Shown: in pieces, positions 1 to 13,937 of the stretch
Layout of the letters: each line of letters begins with the position of its first letter
Numbering within the stretch: position 1 is the stretch's first letter
DNA from: Breviolum minutum Mf 1.05b.01
Taxonomy: Eukaryota; Sar; Dinophyceae; Suessiales; Symbiodiniaceae
Length of the DNA stretch: 64,000 nucleotides
Assembly: GCA_000507305.1 (NCBI GenBank)
Contig: DF239876.1
Span: 62,001 to 126,000, forward strand
Reading direction: 5' to 3'
Program-made: the position numbers and the translations under genes
The notes under the pieces: generated by a model
What the model saw: only the letters and a program-made list of their open reading frames with translations
Told to the model about the DNA's origin: nothing
Databases searched by the model: none

Positions 1-2
1 AC

Positions 3-1163
3 GGATGGTATCTTAATGCAAAAGGGTACAACGCCCGTGTTGTTTCTGAATGGTTGATGTGCAAATTTTCTGAAGTGAATGCCATGCCTGAATTTTCGGG
101 AGTGGATCATCGGTTGAAGCTTTGTGAGACTGCTTTGAAACTTGGTGGCGTGGTTGAGGGGTTTGTGATCACTGCGTTTTTATTACTGCGTTTTTATGTA
201 TCATACCCAGGCGAGCCGGGGCGGAAGTTTCATGAGGAAAAAAACACAACGCGGATAGAATGTGCGCAAAGCCCGCCATTATCTTCTTGGATTCTTGCAG
301 CCTTCATCTATTTTTTGGTGCACAAAAAAAGAAAAATCGAACAAATAATCCTCCCAAAACAAAGTTCGTCACTCAACCTGCCCAGGAAAGGTCTCAATCG
401 TTTCCTCGGGTTGGTGGAGCGTGCCTCCAGACACTTGTGCTCCAGCTCAAATTCATCCATCCCATCGCGGATGGTGGAAGATTGTGGAGGGTAGTGGGTT
501 GGATGAAGTTTTACCCTAATATGGTTCTAACTTATTGAAACTTGGGAATTGTGAATTATTGTAATCGTACCTCTACAAAGGAATCCTTTTGGAAAGTATA
601 TAGCCCGTTTAGAAGTGGAGGTTGCCATACAAATCTTGAAAATAGGATCCAATCATCAGTTCTTTGAGCAAACATCGCTAAGGTCAATTGATGAAGCGAG
701 GCAAATTGAGAAAGCTGGCAAAACCTATTTGCTAGCCTACCGGAGATTGAACCGTTTGAGCATTGCATCTGGTGAATTGGCATGGGTACTTACGCCCAAA
801 TGGCATGCTTCTGGGTTATGCTTTTTCAGCACGCGTTTTTCCAATGTAAGGTGCTTTCAACCCCAACATTAGTTAATTTTGGGTAGTGTATTTTGGTGGC
901 TTGGAGCCATTGTTTTGGAACCAGAACCATCCAGAACCACCAAGGCATTCAGCCATGTGTTGGCTGACGTGGTCGCATATCAAACAAACCCCAGGTTCTT
1001 TCATACATTCTGTGATGAAGATGGTATGATGGTTCTGAAACGCTGGGCGCGCAAGAGTGATGGAAAAAACCGAGAAATGACAGTGAACCGTTTGAATCGT
1101 ATGAAATTCAAAACACTTAAATGGCGCCTTCCTGAAGCGATGAAGAAACTCAAAAGATCATAA
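3..1163 (+). pseudogene. Decayed copy of a multi-copy uncharacterised protein ORF
   Basis: Three protein-like blocks share one plus-strand frame: about 3-180, 615-870 and 953-1163. Motifs include EARQIEKAGKTYLLAYR and NPRFFHTFCDEDGM, and the ORF ends at a normal stop. In-frame stops at 610-612 and 870-872 and AT-rich filler at about 180-560 break it. An AG at 951-952 could be a splice acceptor, so some breaks may be introns. From memory this resembles an unnamed, very high-copy protein family in dinoflagellate genomes (x-PK-x-H ... NPR..H.F.DED); I cannot verify that here. It is the only sizeable coding-like block on the plus strand and is cut by the window edge. Function unknown. Confidence 0.5.
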
Positions 1164-2276
1164 AAAGTGAAAAAGGTGCGTGCTGAAAAATGACAAACGT
1201 GAAACATAGTCTTTGCTCGTTAAACATAGTCTTACGGGAAAGACTGAGGTAAACTTAGCCTTTGATCAACGACCAAGTTTTTCATAGTCTTTGGAATTCT
1301 TGGGTATATATATATTAATAATATGCATGTGCGTACTTGGTAAACCTTCGGCCTTAGGTTGCTTGCCAAAAAACACATAATATTGAATAATATACGCTGC
1401 TGCAAATGTCCTAAGAAGATCACTTTAGTGACTATGGTGGATCAAATGGAAATTGTCACTAAACTCAAAAAGGGCCAGAAAGTCCTTAGGGATGCCCAAA
1501 ATTATCCAAGATCTACACAGGTATATTGTTTCCTGCTACCACCCCTTCGCAATCCTTCTGACCCTCCCGCCTGCTGTACCTGACATGCACTTCCCATCAC
1601 GGTGACTTTAGAGGAGCTGGGTCTCAAATTAAACCCACTTCCACAATCTCAACTAATATAAATCTGTACATCAATTATATTTACTGTGGGTAATCTACAT
1701 AATCATACAAAAACAAATCACGCTCGTGGAACCTGCATGCTGAACTGTGTAATGGATGATGTGAGGAATATCAAGTACACCCCTTCAAGATTTAAAGTGA
1801 AACTTGAAAATGATGTTTTTCCCATAACCATTTCCTTTCCTTTAGGGGTACATGTCAGGTTCGAAACTGGTTGGCTGACATCTCATTTCAAGCTTGGCGA
1901 TCAAGCTTGATGAAGAGCCTGAACGAGTTGAACATCTAACAGGGTTGCTCAGAAACTCTTGAACATGAACATGTGTTTTACACATATTTGGGTAAGCCAA
2001 TTCAACCCGGCATCGTTTGGTCCATTGATTTATATAAGTTTGCCATGTTTCTGTTTCAACCACCAGTAAAAACATAGCATGTCGGACGCCTTCCCCCAAA
2101 CTGGATGTTGGTCGCCCAACCAGGACCCATTTCAAGGAGCCCAATGAAAACTCATCCAGCATCATCAAATTATCCCCGTTGTTGCTTGAGATCTCACATC
2201 ACTTCACTTCAATCATCCTCCCCCATTCACTCCTTTACCCAGCTTTTGTGGGAACCCAACCCAGCCTCGCACTCAC
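1164..2276. other. No supported gene
   Basis: AT-rich sequence with only short, frame-shadow ORFs and no exon with credible splice sites on both sides. Confidence 0.5.
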
Positions 2277-2390
2277 CTTGGAAACCATGACATCCCAGGA
2301 ACGAGGCTTCAGCTGAAGATCCACGGCGCAGGTGAATCTCAGTCAGTTTCACCTGCGCTTGGTGTGCCAAATCTTGGCAAAAAGTCACCC
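2277..2390 (-). CDS. Internal exon, unknown protein
   Basis: Read on the minus strand, a 3' splice site (cttcag) is followed by an open frame containing DLAHQAQVKLTEIHLRR and a near-ideal 5' splice site (AAG|GTGAGTG). An alternative, shorter exon ends at an internal GTGAAA donor, and that one would be in phase with the exon at 3274-3388. No family recognised. Confidence 0.5.
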
Positions 2391-3273
2391 CTGAAGCTGT
2401 GAACAACAGAAACCCATGGTTTTTTGGAAGGTCATCGGTTAGGGTCCAATTAAAAACCCTTCCATTTTTTCTGGCGATATCTAAACACTTCAGGTTGCCG
2501 TACTGTACTTTTATCCCACCTTCCCTCGACCAACGGAGTAGTTACTTACTTTCTGTATAGTACTGAATCACAATACACACATAGTTAACCCTTGACAGGC
2601 ACCAATCAAGATCTTAAGGGTCGCATCCTCTCTGGTACCGGTACTCTTACTTTTTTGTGGAGCAAAGCTCTTGAAGTAGCATTCCCACGTTGTCAAATGG
2701 GTTTCTTTCTGTGCGCATGGCCTGATTCAACTTCCTTATTTGCCACACATCAGGGTTCTAAAAATCATGGGAATACATTCATACACTCGTGATGTGATGG
2801 GTGAACTAGGGGAGCTAAACAAATTGGCAGGCACCCAAATGGTTCCATGTTGTACCTTTGGGAGGGAACTTTGGGAGATGACAATAGAATCCTGACTGCA
2901 AATTATGTTCTTATCATCAGTAGCTTATTCATCAGCACCACCATCATCACCATCATCATCCACATGACAACTGGTCATCACCAAATTGCGAAATGGGGCT
3001 GAACCGTTACACTTGACATGTTTGCGGCATGCTTGCATGTCACAGGGGTTTGGCAGTAATTAAAAAATGACACGATGATTACACAATTATATCCTTATGT
3101 TAGCATCAATCATCTACATATTCATAGTTTCATTTATATATATATATAGATATTCCATGATGTTCCAATTTAAAAAAACACACACACACACACATCCACA
3201 CAATCCATCATGTTCCTAAACATGTTTGCCCAAACGATTCATGAAAAGGAAACATATCCCATGCGAAGTTGAC

Positions 3274-3388
3274 CCGCCAAGCAGCGCCTCGGACCCCAGC
3301 GCCAAGGGCCGCACCACGATGCGCGGAGGACGCAGATTGCCAACGGCACGCTGACGTTGGACAAAGGCATTCACCTGGTCTTTGTGGA
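3274..3388 (-). CDS. Internal exon, unknown protein
   Basis: GC-rich island with a high third-position GC frame (QVNAFVQRQRAVGNLRPPR, then IVVRPLALGSEALLG). It runs from a ctaccag acceptor to a GCGG|GTCAAC donor (115 nt). The surroundings are AT-rich, so the compositional contrast itself supports an exon. No family recognised. Confidence 0.55.
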
Positions 3389-5634
3389 CTGGTAGTTTGA
3401 TAGGGATTCCCATTGGTCATTGGGCCATAATAAGCCCTAAGTAACGGGAGTAATATAGCACCACCGAATACCAAATACCTATATAAGTATATGACATGTA
3501 TATGATATTGTATACGATCCTCTACAAAACAACCAACCAGGTTCCTGGCCGTGGTTCAACTTAGCAGCGATGCTTTAGCCGCCCAATGAATTTGAGGATT
3601 CTCAAGGTCCATCTCGTTAGGAAATACATCATGTGACACAAAATGTGTCGATTCATTTGAGCAACCACCCTGGACAAAGGAATACAAAGGACAAATAAAC
3701 AGTTTGAAGGGCCGGATGGTTCACAATGCTCTGTGGGGATGGTTATCGTCCAAAGATTCCTTCGCTCATATCGATTTTTCTTTTGGGGTAACTGACACTC
3801 ACTTGGCTAGCAATGTAACAACCCTGGGTGACCTGAATCCCACATCAATACCTTCAACATATAACCCGGACCCATCGAAATTGCCTTGTGGACAAACGAT
3901 TTCGTTTTCCAAGGTTCATTATTGTCGGCCATAGTGAATTCACGATTAAAAACACACACAATGTGACCAAGTTAACTAACTCCTTGTATCAACTCGAGGA
4001 ATTTCTTGATTCAATTGGCTTTCCTTCTGGTCCAACATACATTGGCTGACACTTCCTTGGGTTGGTCCCAGGCTCAGTTGGAGAACCAGTTTTACTGACC
4101 ACTTCTTACTGAATCATGGTGTGATGGGATACACCACCCAGTGTCTATAGTATGAGGACATGTCAGAACATTTAATGACATGGTATATAGGCCAATTAAA
4201 ACACACTCAAAGCAAATACCTCTTACATCCCTGTCTTCTTAGAGCTCCTTTGATATCCAGCTATAAAACACCAGCGGTAATCCACTTGCCGTTGTTTCCA
4301 CTACCCACTGTTGTAAAAAGTTACCTTCACCCAACTGCTTGCTACCAAACCACCGCCGCTGTGCTTGCCACCACAGAATCAGCAATGGGTTCGAAGAGAC
4401 TCAACTCAACGTCCAGCAAAGACCTCCTTGGGAAAATGATCATTGGGAAACAAAAGCAAGGCGTCGTACAACTTGGGTCAGAAAGTGAAACAAACAACTG
4501 AGACTATACATACTACTAACTAGTAGGGTCCTATCTGTACCTGTCTGTACCTACTGTTGATGGCTAAAATCCCTGCACCAAATTATCTATCTACAGGGCG
4601 CTACAGATCCCGAGTCGTTTGCAACTTTGGACCGTCATCCACAGTGTATGATCAATTCCCTTAAAAATTAGAAAGTGGAAAAATTGAAAAGACACAAGGG
4701 ATTCACAGACAACAGCTTGACATCTCCAGCGAATTAAAGGGTAGGACGGTAGGACGGTAGGACGGTAGGACTGCTTCAATCAACACTTTGGAGCTAATTC
4801 AGTGCCAAATTGGGCCCAAACCAAGGTTTCCCAATAGGTGTCCCTTCTTTTCTGGCAAGGCCTCCTGATTGTTATCTGATTGTTTGGGGAGTAAAAGTAA
4901 TGCTGGAGGTGGGCCATTTCCATGCATGAGTCACAAAAAGTTGATTGATTTCTTCAAAGAATCAGGAACCATTGCTGACCATCACTCATCCAAAGTTCAA
5001 CCAACAAGAAACATACTGTACGCAATTCTCAGTTTATCATGTGAATTCTTCAAAATACTCAATATGAACTCATCCAAATCATAGCACGATCCCTTCATTT
5101 TGTCAAGGGGTTCTGATGTTTGAATCCCAGCTGCGGTTGTGCGCTCAGTGGTCCCCAAGCAGATACACAGTGAAGGGCGAAGAGACCTCAGCGGGTGAAC
5201 TGCACAAATATGACTCATCCAAGTGGCAACACAGGTTTGAATATCATCCCTTGGTTATAGCGATGGCTTTTGTATGTCCCCAATTGATGCAAATGGTAAG
5301 AGCAATTGCTAAGAATGTGCATCTCAGGGCGCTTGAGCACATCTTGAGCACTGCTTGCGAAAAATAACACTTGTTTTTTCCGCAGATTTGACCCTATCAT
5401 ATGTCATTTCTAACTGTACGGACTGCTGTTTTTCGTTTTGATAGGAACAACTTATTTCCTCTTTTGTCCTGATTTGCCAATACGCCAAAGGCATCTTAGG
5501 CCATGTTTTGTGGTATTGGCATTGGATGTATGCTTTTCTTCTTTCAAAGTATTGTTGATTTTCGTAATGATGATACAGTGCTACCGGTTGATGGAAGAAA
5601 TCCGGCTAACCAGTTAAGATCTATAAAACATATC
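3389..5634. other. Intronic or intergenic sequence, no supported exon
   Basis: No exon could be supported. The stretch holds a short octamer tandem (gtaggacg, about 4740-4771) and scattered AT repeats. Confidence 0.4.
5588..5615. repeat. 28-nt motif identical to an intron 3' end at 51773-51800
   Basis: The 28 bases are identical to those lying directly upstream of the splice acceptor at 51770-51772 (minus strand). Here, too, the minus-strand copy is followed within 10 bases by a TAG, but no coding exon is evident after it. Confidence 0.6.
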
Positions 5635-5743
5635 TGACCCTCCCGGAAACTAACATAGCCCCTGAAAATAGGCCATCCCAAAAGGACATTTCATCTTCCA
5701 ACCATCGAATTTCGGGGGCGAAGTGTTAGTTTCAGGGAAGGTA
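5635..5743. mobile_element. MITE-like element, TIR family A
   Basis: Terminal inverted repeats: the left end reads accctcccggaaactaac and the right end, reverse-complemented, accttccctgaaactaac. The centre (catcttccaaccatc) is shared with the related element at 43087-43226. There is no coding capacity. Confidence 0.6.
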
Positions 5744-8184
5744 CAAACCCTGTCCATACCGGGGCTGGAGCGGGATATCTTCCATCAAGCCAAGTTGTAT
5801 CCTTCCACCAACTGCTATGGACCGAGGTACTGCAATCTCCCATGTTTGCACCCACTTCCCACACACGTAGCAAAGGCAGAGCTCGCCTTTAGATATGCGA
5901 AACCCCACTGGGTGGAAACGGAGTGAAAGGGTAGTTATCAAAACAAATTTATGATTTATGTAAGAAACAAAGAGAAGCACACAAAGAGTGGCAACAGAAA
6001 AAACGTCCTGACACTCTTGCCAACAAACTTTTTTCGGCAAGCAAGTGTAGTTAGATGTACCCCAGAAATAATAACCACTAAGATAAATGGAGGTACTCTA
6101 TCTTACAAAGCTGTTTTGGGGGTACGGATTCCTTACAGAAGCCTTAGGTGCTGCTCGTCTATCGGTCCATAGGTGACTATCTACACACTAGTCTCTGTAT
6201 CCATAAAAAGGTTGAATGATCTGGTGACTACTGTTGCTGGGCTCCCTAGAATGGTTTTGCGACTTTTCTACAAGTCAAAAGGTTGACAATGGTTGCCTGG
6301 TGAAGAAGGAAAACTCAAAAACATGGTTTCACCAACATTTAATGATGTCCCTCAAACTTAGGAAATCATTTGGGGAGCCCCGAAAACCTGCGCACTTTTG
6401 GTATACGGGAAACCTTTTTAGGGTACCTTTTGAGACACATAGGCAGAAAACAAAAAACTATGGATGCTATGGATGCAGGCATCCAAAGATCCGTTAAGAG
6501 AGGAGAGATGAACACGCGAGTGTATTACGCCTTCATTGACACGGCAGCCACACTAAAGTGGATAATCAGTATATTATACTTGCACAAACTTCAAAACAAA
6601 TGCACTCGAGAAAACTGAAACAAATCTGCACACTCTTGAGAGTCCTCTTTTCGGAGTGGTATGATCTCATATCCTGAGGATTTTTTTCCGCCAGATATTG
6701 CCATCCGCCCTGGAAGGACTTCAAGTCGCACCAAACAAAGGGACCAACCCAGCCATGTCCAAACTAACATCAATTTGATCAGATTTGCATCCGATCTTCT
6801 CCAAGACGCTGCTCAGGATTGCGCAACTCCTCCGAAATCTGACGTTGAGCCATCTTGCCAAACCTGGTGGCTTTGGTGGGGTATTGATGAACATGGAAGT
6901 TTCTGGATATATCATGGGTTGTTGCAAGGTAGTTGGATCAATGATCAAGGTAGTGACTTCATGGGCAATGGCCCCTCACTTATTTGGTATTTGTGTTTAT
7001 ATGTATTTAGCAAGTTCGTATGGTTCATGGTACGAGGAGTCATCTAAATTGTGGCGACACATTTCCCCATCATCCAAATTGACACTCTCTGACTTTAGCC
7101 GACTTATGGATCTTATTGGAGTAACATATGCCCATTCATGAACCACTGTTTAATGTACCTAATGGATAATGGATAACATGTGAAGGTCACTGAAAAAAAC
7201 ATCCCCTGATTGAATCATCAAACAAATATTTCAGTCATACTTCATAACTTCCTCCCATCTTTTCCCCTGCTCAAAGTTGAATGTGGCCTCCAAATTTATT
7301 GGCCTTATTGTTTTTTTACAAGACCCTACCTGTTGCTCCAGGCATCTAAAAATCATCTAGTTTCTCAGAATTTTGGAAGTCATTTACACTGGGTCAGAGT
7401 AAATAGTGGGCATTTCTTCCAATGTTTCTTGATTTAACAACGGGCAAACATTATACAACACCCAAGCTCATAAATTCATAAGCGTCACTATCCAGGTGCA
7501 ACCCCGGCAACCCCCCATAGAATTCCAATCTTCAAACACGCTTTCAAGAAACGTGGAAAGGTACATAGGTTCGATACAGAATGGCATCAAAGTGGCACGA
7601 TTTGCATTGCCTCGGTTGGTATCCCGGACACAGCGAAGCATCACTTTTCCATCACTAGGACCTCAGTTCTATCATTCTATTTCAGTCATTTTTGGCCAAA
7701 CATCCTTTCTGGCATGAAGAGTCAACCCAGCATCTAGGCTGACTTTGGCCAACACCATTGAAATTGATTCACACAAATGACCTAACTGTTGTAGATATGA
7801 AAATCATCAGTCAGCCTATCAAGAAATATCTCAAGCTCAAACTATCATGGTAACATATAATTGATGGACACCATCTTGCACCCACTTGGGATGGCTACCA
7901 AAAAATGAAATGGCTAAGGCAACCACCTTTAAAGTGCAGGATTTTGTCTAACAGCAATCCCTCTTGGAAGCCAAATCATCAAAGGGACAGCATCATTTTC
8001 ATGAAACCCAATCTCGAGATCATGCAACACATTGGCCTTGTTCCATCCTTTGTCCCCTTTTTTTAAGCATCCCAATAGCATTGGTTTTGATAGGGTGAAT
8101 CTCAAGTGACCTCAACTTGATACTGTCAGCTTTAACCTTCCTCGCCCCGCAACCATGTGACTAAGGCCATCATCCATGGGCATG

Positions 8185-8240
8185 GGATGCAGTTCCAACG
8201 GCGGCAAACGTCCAGCCCAACGACCTGGCGACTGGCAATA
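8185..8240 (-). CDS. Possible exon
   Basis: A GC-rich island follows a ttgccag acceptor; the best frame contains ARSLGWTFAAVGTASHAHG. The 5' splice site is not clear and a second frame is also open. Tentative. Confidence 0.25.
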
Positions 8241-8391
8241 AGGCCTTAAATTTGTCACAAGCAAAGCTTGTAGCTGTATGATATATGTAACAATATGTTT
8301 TTAACCTACTATAACTTGGAAGACCCTTGGTAGATCTATTTTGGGGTGCAAGAACTTTTGAACCACAAACACCCATCCTCCCTCTGAGTAC

Positions 8392-8470
8392 CCCAGTTGC
8401 TCGTTTTCCCTCCTTTTTCGGAGGAGGCCGCCTCGCCACGTGTGAGGAAACGTTCGATGGACAAAGGATG
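8392..8470 (-). CDS. Possible exon, basic low-complexity
   Basis: The minus-strand frame reads ARRPPPKKEGKRATG and ends at a TGGG|GTACTC donor. The upstream acceptor is uncertain. Confidence 0.25.
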
Positions 8471-11390
8471 GATAGATTTTCAAGGCAGCCTGAAATGTGC
8501 AGAAACACTACCAGCACCAGTCGTTTCTGGACATGTTTGGAAGAAGTTTTGAAATCACTGGGACTCATCGGAAAATAGCCAAATTACTATGTTTTTCCTG
8601 GTTAAGGGAAAATGTGGAAACAACCCATTTCAGCATCTTATCACAAGGAGTGGTGAGAGAGTGGAGGTTAGCAAAATCTGTTTCTCCCATTTCTGTAGGA
8701 AATTTGATTGTCCCCAGTGAAGTAAGGTTAATTTCGATTTACGCGTACCTTGCAAAATAGGAATTATATGCGATAATGGTAACTCTTTGTGCTTGTGATA
8801 GGTAGCCGTGGCGGAACACCACTTCACAACAACAATTCCGACTTGCAGAACCCAAGCAACATTGATGTTCACATGGACCACCGAGTTTAAATGGAGCGCC
8901 TGTACAGCATACCGCCATGCAATGTTTGCACAAAGCATACCAAATCATTAGATGCCATGAAATACCAGTATGTTTCACCAAATCAATTTGACATTGAATT
9001 TCTATCACGAGTTTTTTGGAGGGAGGGCAATGTGAGATGCTTCGAGGTCGTTGTTCTGACTGCAGTGGGCTTGGATATATGGGATCTGCAATGCAAGCAG
9101 CTCTTGGGAGAATAAGACAAGGCTAAAGTGAGCAGAAATTTTGGTCAACGTGTTCCTGTAGCATAATCCGTGAACGACATGAGATGCATGTCACTAATAT
9201 TGTCAGTAGAGGCCATGGTAAGAGTATTCCTGGACAGGGTTCTGTAGGTGGGATGCAAATTCGATGAAACGAAGCAACCAACATAAAAACCCCTTTGCAT
9301 GAAAGCAATGTCTCAACTCCTGGTAAATCCAGCACTCAATGTTAATAGATGTATATAATATTTCCCCTACAATTGACAATAAACAGTACTGCTTAGTAGG
9401 AGATTCCTGGAGATACCCTACAAAAATATGATAATCCCAAATTATCCATTTATATTGACATGGTACTACCTACCACTTTTGGTCCCAGAAGTTCTGGCAG
9501 TGCCCAACTTATTATAAGATTGATTCACCAACAACTTCTCAAAAAAAAATGGGAAAGGTGTGAAGAGACGTTCCTAAATGTTGCTGATTTGATATGAAAT
9601 AGAAGGGACTCCACTTGAGTCGCCTGCAAGAGATGGAGCACAAACGGTGCCGGTACCAATAAGCCGCGCAGGGGACAAGGTGAGATGTCATCTCCATCAT
9701 TGCCTGGCTTTTGCGTGCTTTCTTTGAATGTGGAATAAAAGGATGGAGCTCATCCAAAATAAGCTAGAATAATTTCATTGTAACGAATAATTTATGACAC
9801 TCTGATGGATGAATTCAAAAAAAATACAAATATTTGCTGTAAACAAAGAATAAATCATTGCAAAACCATGTATTCTGACAGGATGTCCCATTCCATGCTT
9901 GCTCTTTCTTACATGGCACCTGGGACGGTTTTCAGAGATCTGCATGTTGGAATTCACCAGAATCCCCTATCTTGGTGAGGCATTTCATCTTTGACCAAGC
10001 TGTAAAATCACTGCAAATCCATGAATTTCAAAGGTGCCAGGTGCCAGCAGTATTACTTCCAATACAATCTGTTGAAGCAGCCTCCTATGAGCTCTTGCTT
10101 CAGCGTCTTTTCGCCGAAACGCAACATCTTGACCATCTCTTTTACCTCAACTCTTGAAGGAGGCGATATACAGCACGGAAACAAACAACGATAAGAAAAC
10201 AAAAGAAAACATAGAAAACGATTCACAGCATCTTCCGAATTGATGAACTTAAGTCTAAACCTGCTCCACCCTTTTGTTGATGTTTGTTGGGGATTGCACG
10301 GTCCACCCTCTCAAAGTGAAGACTGAAGACGAGTATACTCAAGAGATTTCAGGCCCCACCAAATATTACTCCAAGCTCCTTTGTCCGGCCATAGGCCGCC
10401 AGTATTTAAGGGACTTGAGGGAGCACAACAATGTTTTACAGGATGTTTTGAATCTTACAAACATGCAGCATTTGCAATCCCTGAAGAAGCTTTCCTGAGA
10501 AATAATCCTTTCGAAGATAATCTAATTCTGGTTTTGGCCTCAAGAGACTTTGGAATGTTGCACTATGATATTCATATATGAGAATGTAAGAGATTGCTAA
10601 AAACAACTTGAACAATACTTCTGAAACAGAATAACCTGCCCTAGATCTACAGAGAAAAAATCTAACAGCTCCGACCTGAACATTGACGAGCAAAGGTAGA
10701 TAGATTGGGCATGAAGAGGCATACCAACTGTCTTTCTGGTAAGATCCTAGAACATCTTAGAACTATAGAAGTTCATATTCATGTTAAAAAACATGTATCA
10801 AAACATTGGATTCCGCAGAAACACATATATAACAATGGCAGAAACTTCAAGCAACCAAACAGCAAACAACAATTTCAAACAACCAAAAAATCTTACCAAA
10901 ATTTACCACCGAGGCTCGTCTTGCCAAAAATGACGCCATCGATCCACCAGCGCATTGTAGGCTGCAGACCAGGTGACGATCACATAGGCCAACTGGCGGG
11001 TTTTTTTATCGACGCCAATGGGGGATGGTGACTCTTCCCTTTCAGGAAGCTTCATTGTTAGAAGTATAGATTGATACCTTTGATCATAGATAATGTAAAA
11101 AACAACAGAAGAAAACACGTGTTTGGTACTTTGTTTCGAGGTGATACAACATGTACACTAGATTGGATTGTGTTGAGCTGGTAGGAATGATAAATCCACC
11201 ATTTTGAGATGATGTTAGTTTTGAAAAGGGGTCATCTTCCGGGCAGCCAATGTTCTTGTCCACAGTAACAACAGCAATGATCATGGCATATCAAAATGAA
11301 AGGCCTGAACAAAAAAAAACACCCAGTAAAAACCAACTTGAAACCACCATGACATCATTCCCCCCCAAAAAAAGTCCAGAAGTAAGTAGC

Positions 11391-11574
11391 GCGTTCCAAC
11401 CACTCAGGGTCACCCCGAGCAGGTGGTTTCGGAGGCCTCGCGATTGATCGACTTTGGATCATTGAAGGCTTGAAAGGCCAAGTCCTGTCAGCTTTTGTTG
11501 GTTTCTTTCCAGGACCAAACTGCATTGAAAGAAGCATTCTCTTGAGGTGTTCTGAAGGGAAACATCCGTAGAGT
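11391..11574 (-). CDS. Exon of unassigned gene
   Basis: A long open minus-strand frame contains LKRMLLSMQFGPGKKPTK and ARPPKPPARGDPEWLER. Its acceptor (attcccag) gives a phase matching the exon at 11630-11694 across a 55-nt intron. No GT lies at the 3' end; a GC donor (CGC|GCTACT) fits. No family recognised. Confidence 0.55.
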
Positions 11575-11629
11575 CTGGGAATGGCTGAAATACTCCACTG
11601 TGGTAGATCAAGGGACAATGGAAACGTAC

Positions 11630-11694
11630 CTGGCATCACCCTGCATCACCCAAACGTCCTGCTGGACCCGAATGTTGGCAGCCAACGGCAATGC
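11630..11694 (-). CDS. Exon of unassigned gene
   Basis: 65-nt exon reading LAANIRVQQDVWVMQGDA, from a cactag acceptor to a CCAG|GTACGT donor. It leaves two bases that the next exon (11574 downwards) completes to Arg. Confidence 0.55.
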
Positions 11695-12377
11695 CTAGTG
11701 ATGGCATGGACAAAGCTGATGGAACTCGGCCCACTGACCAATCAGTATCTCTGTTGACGGACACAATCCTGTACCAGCTAGGGTTCATGAAGCACACCAT
11801 ACACTGACCATGTGTAATGAACAATCCAATTTACATACTTTTCATTTGTAACACCTCAAAAATTGTACCTTAGCCTAATTAATCCTCTTGGCGGAAGAAA
11901 TTCATCAGTTTCAACAAACTCACAAAACAGCTAATTCCAAACGGTCCCCGCCCCCACCGTGCTTGTTTTTTGGGGGGCTCAAAACATCACAGTGCATTTC
12001 TCTTCATTCTAAAACCATCCAAATGAAACTCAACCAAGTCTTCCATGTACCCAATAAATCCTTCCAACACAAAAAAACAACTTTCATGTTTCCTCCTTAA
12101 TTCTTTCAACTTGTTTGCTACCTTTCTTTTTGGTGAAGGTTTTATCCCCGGCCGTAGTTGTTTGTCTCCAGTTCGCGGGAAGAACTGCCTCCAGTTGTTG
12201 TAAAAGTCTGAGCTCCAATCCCATTGGGTCTGGTGCCCATGGACCTGGGTCCATGAAAAGGATGAATTGAGCCTCGAATTGTGGTGAGTTGATGTTGGGA
12301 AATGTTGTTTTTCAATGTTCTGTACCGTCAGTTTATCTCTTTGAATTAAGATCGTATGTGGATTTGTCAATGCGTAC

Positions 12378-12454
12378 CTGCGAACTGCTCGAGTTTGCGT
12401 GAGGAGCGGAGGAAGAGCAGCATGGCGCCAAAGTGCCAACCACTCAACAAAATC
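12378..12454 (-). CDS. Exon of unassigned, possibly membrane, protein
   Basis: Acceptor aaagtcag, donor GCAG|GTACGC. Two frames are open; the one with high third-position GC reads SGWHFGAMLLFLRSSRKL, a short hydrophobic stretch followed by basic residues. Confidence 0.45.
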
Positions 12455-13501
12455 CTGACTTTGATGCCGGGTGAAGGATCCTTCATTTGGTTGAGTCATG
12501 TTTGATTTATGTGCCATGATCTCATAATGGGTATACAATATACACGGTATGCGCTGTTGCATATAGTCAAGTCACTTCATCAAAGTGTTTAATGCAATCC
12601 AACCACCACTAGAAATGTGTATAGCATACTTGATACACCTGGAACATGTTGAAAGCAAAGGGATGTCGCCACATTCATGAGATCAAACGAAGGCATCCCG
12701 TCATTCACCCAACATCAGCGGTGAAGTTGTCATCTCTTGTCATTGCTTTGACAAATCAGAACTGCCATTTGAAGCTGGAGGCGTTTTCGTCATTTCACAT
12801 GTAACCAGCTTAGCACTTCGATTCTGGGTGACCCATTTTGTATATTTGTATATCTGCTTGCCATTCATTCTCAGGCAGGATCAGTGGAACATGTTGGGGT
12901 ATCTGAAAATCAGTCAGTCAGGAAAAAACATGGAAAAACTAGAGTCTCATGGGAAGTGCTTACCTTTTTAGTAGGAAAACCCTACTGGACTGGAGCTCGC
13001 AAACCTGTAAAACATATCCATTGATGGATGAAAGTCCCCCTTCAAAAAGTGTCCCTCCCTCAAGCACCGGATGCTTGCCAAAGCTCTCATCCATCGAAAT
13101 AGGACTCCTGTGACAGGGCTGAAGGCAGCTCAGTTAGATTCAAGTCAAGTGCTGAGCTGGTCAGAGTTGGAGCACATCATTTACGATTTACAATTGATTT
13201 GTTAGTTTGGAAAGTCAGCCACAACAAAAAGCTGTGCATTATGGTATAGTACAAATATAACGAGAGAGAGAGAGAGAAATTAAATAGGTCACACAATTAT
13301 TGTATTGAAGGATTGGATTTATCAAAATCCAACAATCATGCCACAAATTCTCTGAGTCACTTTTTGAGCACTGTGCCATGTTTGATCCCCAATCGGCCGG
13401 TATAGAAGGACAATGAAGATTTGCCAAGAATTCAAACCAGGAAAGCATGATAAAGCATGACGATGTGAATATGCAAGCATTTCAGAGAAGTTGTTCATTA
13501 C

Positions 13502-13545
13502 CTTGAACCACTCTGGATGTTTCTCTACGATACAAGCCGAGGGAC
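13502..13545 (-). CDS. Short exon
   Basis: Reads PSACIVEKHPEWFK between an ataatag acceptor and a CAAG|GTAATG donor. Unassigned. Confidence 0.4.
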
Positions 13546-13937
13546 CTATTATCAACATTTGAGAAATTGAACTGACGCCATTGCGGTGTTGCAACCAAAT
13601 CACCTATATTGAATGTGACAAGATGTTGCAAGCCGTCTGAAGACTACTTGCCAGGGGAATTTTGAAATCATCCCTCCCACCTCCAAGAAAAATAAACAAA
13701 TTATTGAAATCAAGACAGAATGCCCAATGAAATTCTTCCTTCCAATTTTTGCTGCAAAAAAAAAGACATCAAACACCCTGACACACCCTCTCCGCTTAGT
13801 TTCCTTTCCCAGGCAACTGCTATAACTTTAAGTGAATGCAGTCTTTGCTTCCTCCTTTGGAATAGAACCGCTCAATTAACTTCAATTTGTTTCCTGCCAG
13901 ATTGCACTATCCACAACAAATTGTAGCTCTTTCTCTT

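Larger units (their letters stand above)
5744..11390. other. Mostly non-coding; two weak exon candidates
   Basis: Only two GC-rich minus-strand islands (8185-8240 and 8392-8470, listed separately) look at all coding. Short ORFs elsewhere lack codon bias or paired splice sites. Confidence 0.35.
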
